Assembly: GCA_963969595.1 (NCBI GenBank)
Contig: OZ018412.1
Coordinates: forward strand, 8,372,501 to 8,436,500
Direction of reading: 5' to 3'
DNA length: 64,000 nt
From: Neckera pumila
Lineage: Eukaryota > Streptophyta > Bryopsida > Hypnales > Neckeraceae
Part shown: positions 58,991 through 64,000 of the stretch, in pieces
How the letters are laid out: every line of letters begins with the position of its first letter
Position numbering within the stretch: the stretch's first letter is position 1
Notes under the pieces: generated by a model
The model's database searches: none
Seen by the model: the letters and a program-made list of their open reading frames with translations, nothing else
Told to the model about the DNA's origin: nothing
Translations under genes and position numbers: made by a program

Positions 58991-59275
58991 CTTATGACTC
59001 ACTTTTTTCTTAGGGGATAACTATAAGCCCATGCATAAAAAAAAAGAAAGATGAAAATAAAAAAAAATAAAAAAACCATGAGCCTTGTTCTAATTTATAC
59101 CTTCTAAGTATGTACGGATGCTTTGGAAGCAATCCTTCACAACATGCACACACCTCATACTTTGGAAGGGGGGAAAAAATCCTAAAACAAACTAAAACAC
59201 AAATTAAATTGATATTTGCTAAGCATAAGAAAATATTTAGATACATGCTTAGTATAAACAAATATATAGATATAA

Positions 59276-59278
<3 letters not shown>

Positions 59279-59350
<72 letters not shown>
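59279..59350. repeat. (TA)n microsatellite, about 36 units
   Basis: Pure TA dinucleotides in the right arm of the PIF-like element, at the place where the left arm (58225-58245) has only a few TATA units. The expansion is therefore later than the element's formation. Confidence 0.95.
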
Positions 59351-59358
<8 letters not shown>

Positions 59359-59540
59359 TGTAAAAGATTAAACTTTTATTTTTAATCCTTAGTTATGTAT
59401 AGATGTGGGGCCTGAAATTAATTCAAAAACATTAACAAGGGCTCTAAACTAATGCAATAGAAAAACTTGCTTGAGAAATAGGCCAAACAAGTCACACCCA
59501 AATTAGTAGAAGCAATGGTGTAGTGGAGCAATAGAGTGCA

Positions 59541-59821
59541 CATTAGGAGACATTTGAAGCCTCTAGAAGACTCCAAGTTTCCCTATGTTCCCAGACTATG
59601 GGAATACATAGGAAGCAGCTGGCTAATGTGGCCAACACCGTGCCATGTCATTTTTTTGAAAATAAAATAAAATTGCTTAGAATGATATTGGGGGAACTTT
59701 TTTGTTTTTTAATTTTTGAAAAAAAAAAATCTGACAGGCCGTACCAGTTGTTCACAGAAACGGTACAACATTGGGAACGGGCCTGAAACGGTCTTCTAGA
59801 GGCCTCAAATGTCTTCTAATT
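59541..59821. mobile_element. 281-bp CATTAG-end MITE nested in the PIF-like element
   Basis: Left CATTAGGAGACATTTGAAGC then CTCTAGAAG; right CTTCTAGAGGCCTCAAATGT then CTTCTAAT. It interrupts the right arm at a point where the left arm is continuous (GAGGAGTTGCGCTCAATTGC), so it inserted after the element formed. Same family as 16093-16402 and 43327-43676. Confidence 0.75.
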
Positions 59822-60262
59822 ATTCCTTTCAGTCACTAAAGATCTATAAGTCAAATTTAGAATTAGCTTTTACATTAATGATCCTAGCCAATTTTTCCCA
59901 CTTTTACATTAATGGTCTCCAAAACAATGGAAAGACCTGGTTTGCATGGTTGTGTCACAATGGGGGCTTTGAATGTTATTGTGCCCAGTTGGCCAATTGA
60001 GCACGCCAAACCTTTTTTGCCGTGGGGATTTGGCCGCCCCATGGTGGCGATGCTCTTAGGTGACACTGATATCAAACAAGTGGTTTTCATTTCAATTAAA
60101 GAGAGCTTGTACATGGTTGACTTCATGTGTTGAGATTTTATTTAGAGAGATTTGGATAAACGAATGTTACCTTACATTTTGTGTGAAATCAAAACCAAAG
60201 GGACCAAAAAATGGGTTCGACAATGTAAAATTTCAATTTTCTTTTCTTCATATTGTCCAACT

Positions 60263-61182
60263 TTATCCCGTGAAGGCCCAAGGCATTTTTTGGCTCCAAA
60301 ATGACTGAAAACTACCATTTTTGTTGTGATCACTCAAGAAATAAAAATAAATAAAATTTTAGGATCTAACCATAAGATCTTGTACTTCACTTGTCGTAGA
60401 TCATGTGGTAAAAATTTCATGAAGTTTGACTGTACGGATTGGAAGATATTAGCATTTGAAGTTGAAAAAAAAAGTTTTTTTGAATTGGGGCCTGCAATTT
60501 CAGATGACTTTGACGGCCATTTGTAGACATTTTTTGCACCACACACCATTGGGTTAAAATTTTCATCTTGAACATTTGAGTTGAGAGTTGGGGAAAAAAA
60601 ATTTAGAATGCCAAAACTTGATAATCACATTTAAAAGAATATTTAAGTAGAAGTTGGTCCAAATTGAATGGAATACTAAATTGTTAATAGCTCTTAGGTG
60701 GAATTAAAACACCATAATCCCAAAGGTGGAAATGTTCTTGCAAACAAACTTAACCTTTTCAAAAAACAAATTTTAACAAATTTGAAATATGCATTCAAAA
60801 ATGAATTCTATAAGTTTTTTTTTGAAGAAGATGCTAGATTGTCCAAAAAACAAGATTGTCTATAACTTTCTCATTCTGAGTCCAAATAGAATGAATCATA
60901 GCTTCAAATGTAGACTAAAACATGATCTTTGAGAAGAAAAAATTCAAAAAAAAAAATACAATTTTTTACGGTTTTCTTTCTTTGTCCGGCAAATTGCTTT
61001 TTTGGCTTTGGGTGGCATAACTTTTGCTCCCGGGCACCAATTGAAAAAATTTATATTTTAAGAAAGACAATGTGATTACCTATCTTCCAAAAAAGTTTCA
61101 AAAATCAAGCCAAAATTTCAGGTCACATGATCCTACCCAAAATCCCAAGTGTCCCCTGGGACTTTGGACCTTTAGGGGTTAA
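60263..61182 (-). mobile_element. 920-bp TTAA-bounded piggyBac-like MITE
   Basis: Right end GGACCTTTAGGGGTTAA (TTAA 61179-61182); left end TTATCCCGTGAAGGCCCAAG, with TTAA changed to TTAT. Same length as, and reverse-complementary to, the element at 7137-8056. Shares CTTTGCTCCCGGGCACCAAT-type and AGATCTTGTACTTCAC blocks. No coding capacity. Confidence 0.8.
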
Positions 61183-61334
61183 ACATGTACTATGCAATAA
61201 ATTTGATTTTGGTCCTTTTCTATGGGCTTAAATTCTACTAATATTTGAGTATGGTTTTGGCTTTGTATGATTTCTTAAACAATGAAAAATAATTTCTTTA
61301 CAACTTGTTATATTCATTTTTAAGTTTTTGAATT

Positions 61335-61462
61335 CAACAAAAAATACTTGATGTTTTTGTTGTATCCAGTACAAAAAATGCGTAGAATTATGAAATTTTG
61401 CGTTGGATACAACAAAAACGTCAAGTAGTTTTTGTTGAACCCAACACAGTTTTCTTCTAGTG
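61335..61462. repeat. Hairpin ending in a CACTA-type terminus
   Basis: TACTTGATGTTTTTGTTGTA then TCCA pairs with TGGATACAACAAAAACGTCA then AGTA across a 35-base loop. The right side ends AGTTTTCTTCTAGTG, the complement of CACTAGAAGAAAACT. The matching left terminus is absent, so this is a broken CACTAG-family MITE. Confidence 0.6.
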
Positions 61463-64000
61463 ATTGTATTTACTCTTGAAGTGGTTTGCATGTACTTTGA
61501 ATTGTCTCACACGTCATTTATTTTAGTTATAGACTTGAAACTTCAAATTACATATCAAGTACTTGTGGTTATCATCAATCTATATGCATTAGATATTAAA
61601 GGAGAATTGAAGGGTACAACAAAGACCTTCTTCAAAAGTCCTAGTCAATAGCATTTACCATCTTCATATACATATTGTATCTTGTGCCATTAATTAGTAT
61701 AGTGAAAATAAAAGTATAAGTAATTTTTTTAATTTTTTAACTCATAAATTTTTTGAAATTCAGTATTTTTTTTGTCGTGAATCAGATTGCCTCAAAACAA
61801 AGCTTGTGCATCCCTCCTTGCCAACTCAGAGGGTGTAAATAGCGGTAGAAGTAGCAACATACTTGCAAACAAATGATAGGGTGCCAATAAAACATTAGAG
61901 CTAAAAATTATAATTTGATCGATTATACGGCTATAGTATATGTAAAATGTCATTGGGTGTATTGTAAATACTATAGGATGTAGAATAATGGTGTGCGTTG
62001 GAAAAAAATTAGATTTAGGATATCCCTTTTTTTATTAAACCAGTGGGATAAAAGTCTTAATTATGGTTTTAGGGTTGATATTTAATCCCACACTAATACT
62101 ACATTGTCCTTTTGTTCTAGATTCTTGAAGCTTAGATGGTCTAATTTATATAGTAGTCTTACTCTAAGATATCTTTAAATGAGATTGCAGTTGAGTATAA
62201 AATTAACATAGAGTCTGTGGTTATAATTCCACATGCCTGGATAATAAATTCTGAATATAGACATATGAGAGTGCATTCAGAAATGCATTCTCCCAAAAGT
62301 AGTAATTTATCATGCACTATCATCACAAAGGAAAGTGAGTTTACAATCCAGCTAATGATAAAGCCTATAGTTGGATTCTCTCTCTTTATCTCTCTATTTT
62401 TTTTAATCAAATGAAACGGAATTGGATTTTGATTTTTTAATCTACAAATATCTACACTTTTTATGAATACCAATTCTGCTACTAAAAATCTGTGAATGAG
62501 GCTAGGCCACTTATAGTTGGCGAGTTATGATTGGCAGTTCTGTTTCCTTCCTTTTGCAATGAAATTTTGTTTCATTTGTTTTAAAAATCAAAATCTATAA
62601 ATGAAAACTACTCAAAACCTGAGGTTATAGGTTTAGAGTGTAACTGTGTAAGCTATTCATGGTGATGATAAGAAATTTTTCCAAGCTCAATAAACTTGAT
62701 GCAAGGACAAAAGCAGTATTTTACATCCAATATGATAGTTGATCCACCTATTTGAGCAAATACATCTCAAAATTTATTAGGTTTATGGAACTACCAAGGT
62801 CGGTGATGATATACTTCTTGATATATTTTTCAATAACTTTTTCTTAAAAGACAAATGGAATTGGCATCTAACCTAAGTTGTTTCCTATTTTTTGGAGCTT
62901 TGTGGAATTAAATATGAATTTATACAAGTAGGAGCACAAAGGGGTTAAAAAGCCTCCTAATTGTGAACCCTAAACCCTACACCCAATTCTGGAATTGTAG
63001 TTAGTGTAAAAAAATTATACTAATATAATATATGATATATTCATTGCAATTGAGAATTACAATTAATGTCTGCCTCTCTTTCAGTGAACCATATTAGAAA
63101 ATTACATAATGATAGGGTGCAAAACAAATAGTAGACAAAAAATAATTACCCCTCTAATAAAATACCTAATGTTTGCACGTATATCCATATATTTTTCAAG
63201 GATTGCACCCTCCAAGCTCGCCAAGGGATTTCCAACTATACTAAGAGCGCGATTGAAGGATACACAATCCAAGAAATCTCATTGTAATAAACAAAAGAAA
63301 AAAACAAACATATAGCCTGACTTAAGATATGGATATAGATCTGGCATTATTTAAAATAAATAAATAAATAAATAAAAAATAAAAAAATAAAAAAAAAATA
63401 AATAAAAATAAATAAAAAAATATATATATATATATATAATTATAAAAAAGACCATATCTCTCTTTTTCTATATGGTATATGAATCTTGCTTTATTATCTA
63501 CTTTAATGTCAAATAAATTAACAAAGACCATCTTCATATATAGATCAAGATAATAAACAAATAATTACCAAACAACTAAGATTGTAGGTAGCATTACTGC
63601 TTTGAAATTTTTGTAATGAATAATTTGAACTCCACAAATATATCTATGTAATTTATTCATGTAGAGAATTATTTTCCTTTCTTTATAATGTTTTTGCCAC
63701 TCAATTTATCCTTGAGCTTCTTCAATGGATATTGATTGGATGAAGACCACTTTAAAAAAGTTTATTAAATTCATTCATTTTTGCTACAATTTAGGAATAT
63801 AGTTAGTAGAAAACGGTTTCTCCATTGCCTATAATCTTGGGACTCTATCATCATTTTCAAGAGTGACGCTTGAATGTCCAAATCTATTGTATCCAGAGAG
63901 GCGTCCACTTGCTTGTCTTGCGCTTTAGACCCATTTTCCAATCCGAGTTTTTTTTTTCATTTTTTACGAAGTGTCAAAGTGGCGATATAAAATATTATAG
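61463..64000. other. AT-rich intergenic DNA to the window end
   Basis: A reversed fragment of the repeat seen at 8700-8860 and 48530-48620 lies near 62830-62915. Positions 63353-63440 are an AAATA/TA low-complexity tract. No exon or RNA gene recognised. Confidence 0.45.

Larger units (their letters stand above)
57805..60055. mobile_element. 2.25-kb PIF/Harbinger-like element with very long inverted arms
   Basis: Ends GAGCATCGCCACCTTGGGGT and CCCCATGGTGGCGATGCTC are flanked by TTA on both sides (57802-57804 and 60056-60058), the 3-bp target of PIF/Harbinger elements. The arms run about 550 bases each. They share TTGTTTTGGAGACCATTA.TGTAAAAG, AATTGCTCCACTA/CTATTGCTCCACTA, CCCCACATCTATACATAACT and TTACATTGAAAATTATATAT. 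The right arm is lengthened by a nested MITE at 59541-59821 and a TA run. The centre consists of tandem repeats. No transposase. Confidence 0.8.

Noticed and set aside
59110..59385. 91-residue frame with an Ile-Tyr repeat tail
   Set aside because: It is a translation of the (TA)n microsatellite inside a transposon arm.
1..64000. CRISPR arrays, bacterial operons, rRNA or tRNA genes
   Set aside because: No direct-repeat/spacer arrays, no ribosomal RNA sequence and no convincing tRNA cloverleaf were seen. Gene structure is eukaryotic with GT-AG introns.

Overview
The window looks like nuclear DNA from a land plant with a large, AT-rich, transposon-filled genome. The genes have short exons with GT-AG introns of a few hundred to about 1,300 bases. 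The recognisable products are plant ones: an AUX1/LAX auxin carrier, a caleosin, a TIM17 and a plant-type aldo/keto reductase. A further gene encodes an alpha2delta-like VWA/Cache membrane protein, which I associate more with early-diverging green lineages than with flowering plants. A non-seed plant (lycophyte, bryophyte or fern) is my best guess, but this is inference and the species is not identified.

Layout. 1-3.5 kb holds transposon debris: one end of a TTAA element, a decayed LINE reverse transcriptase, and a 602-bp element with a 9-bp target duplication. 4.4-10.9 kb is a minus-strand aldo/keto reductase gene, rebuilt here over eight exons in consistent phase. It has an in-frame stop at one splice junction and lacks the catalytic tyrosine. 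12-17 kb is non-coding with inverted-repeat elements. 18.2-23.7 kb is an intact minus-strand gene of eight coding exons for a VWA/Cache receptor-like protein of about 603 residues. 25.5-28.6 kb has more elements, one nested in another. 29.1-29.8 kb is an intron-less TIM17. 31.0-33.4 kb is a five-exon caleosin whose start region is out of frame. 34.0-39.5 kb is an eight-exon AUX1/LAX gene on the minus strand, convergent with the caleosin and carrying a TAG where the family has tryptophan. 41.8-48.7 kb is packed with inverted-repeat elements. 50.8-52.7 kb is a probable but unrecognised four-helix membrane protein gene. 54.6-64 kb is again mostly transposons, including a 2.25-kb long-inverted-repeat element with internal tandem repeats.

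The genes do not form a pathway. The most coherent system is a family of short elements bounded by TTAA with ends reading CCCCTAAAG inward, which has the hallmarks of piggyBac-type non-autonomous transposons. At least eleven copies or relatives are visible, three of them in introns of the aldo/keto reductase gene. A second theme is gene damage: three of the five recognisable genes carry a single disruptive change while all other exons and splice sites fit.
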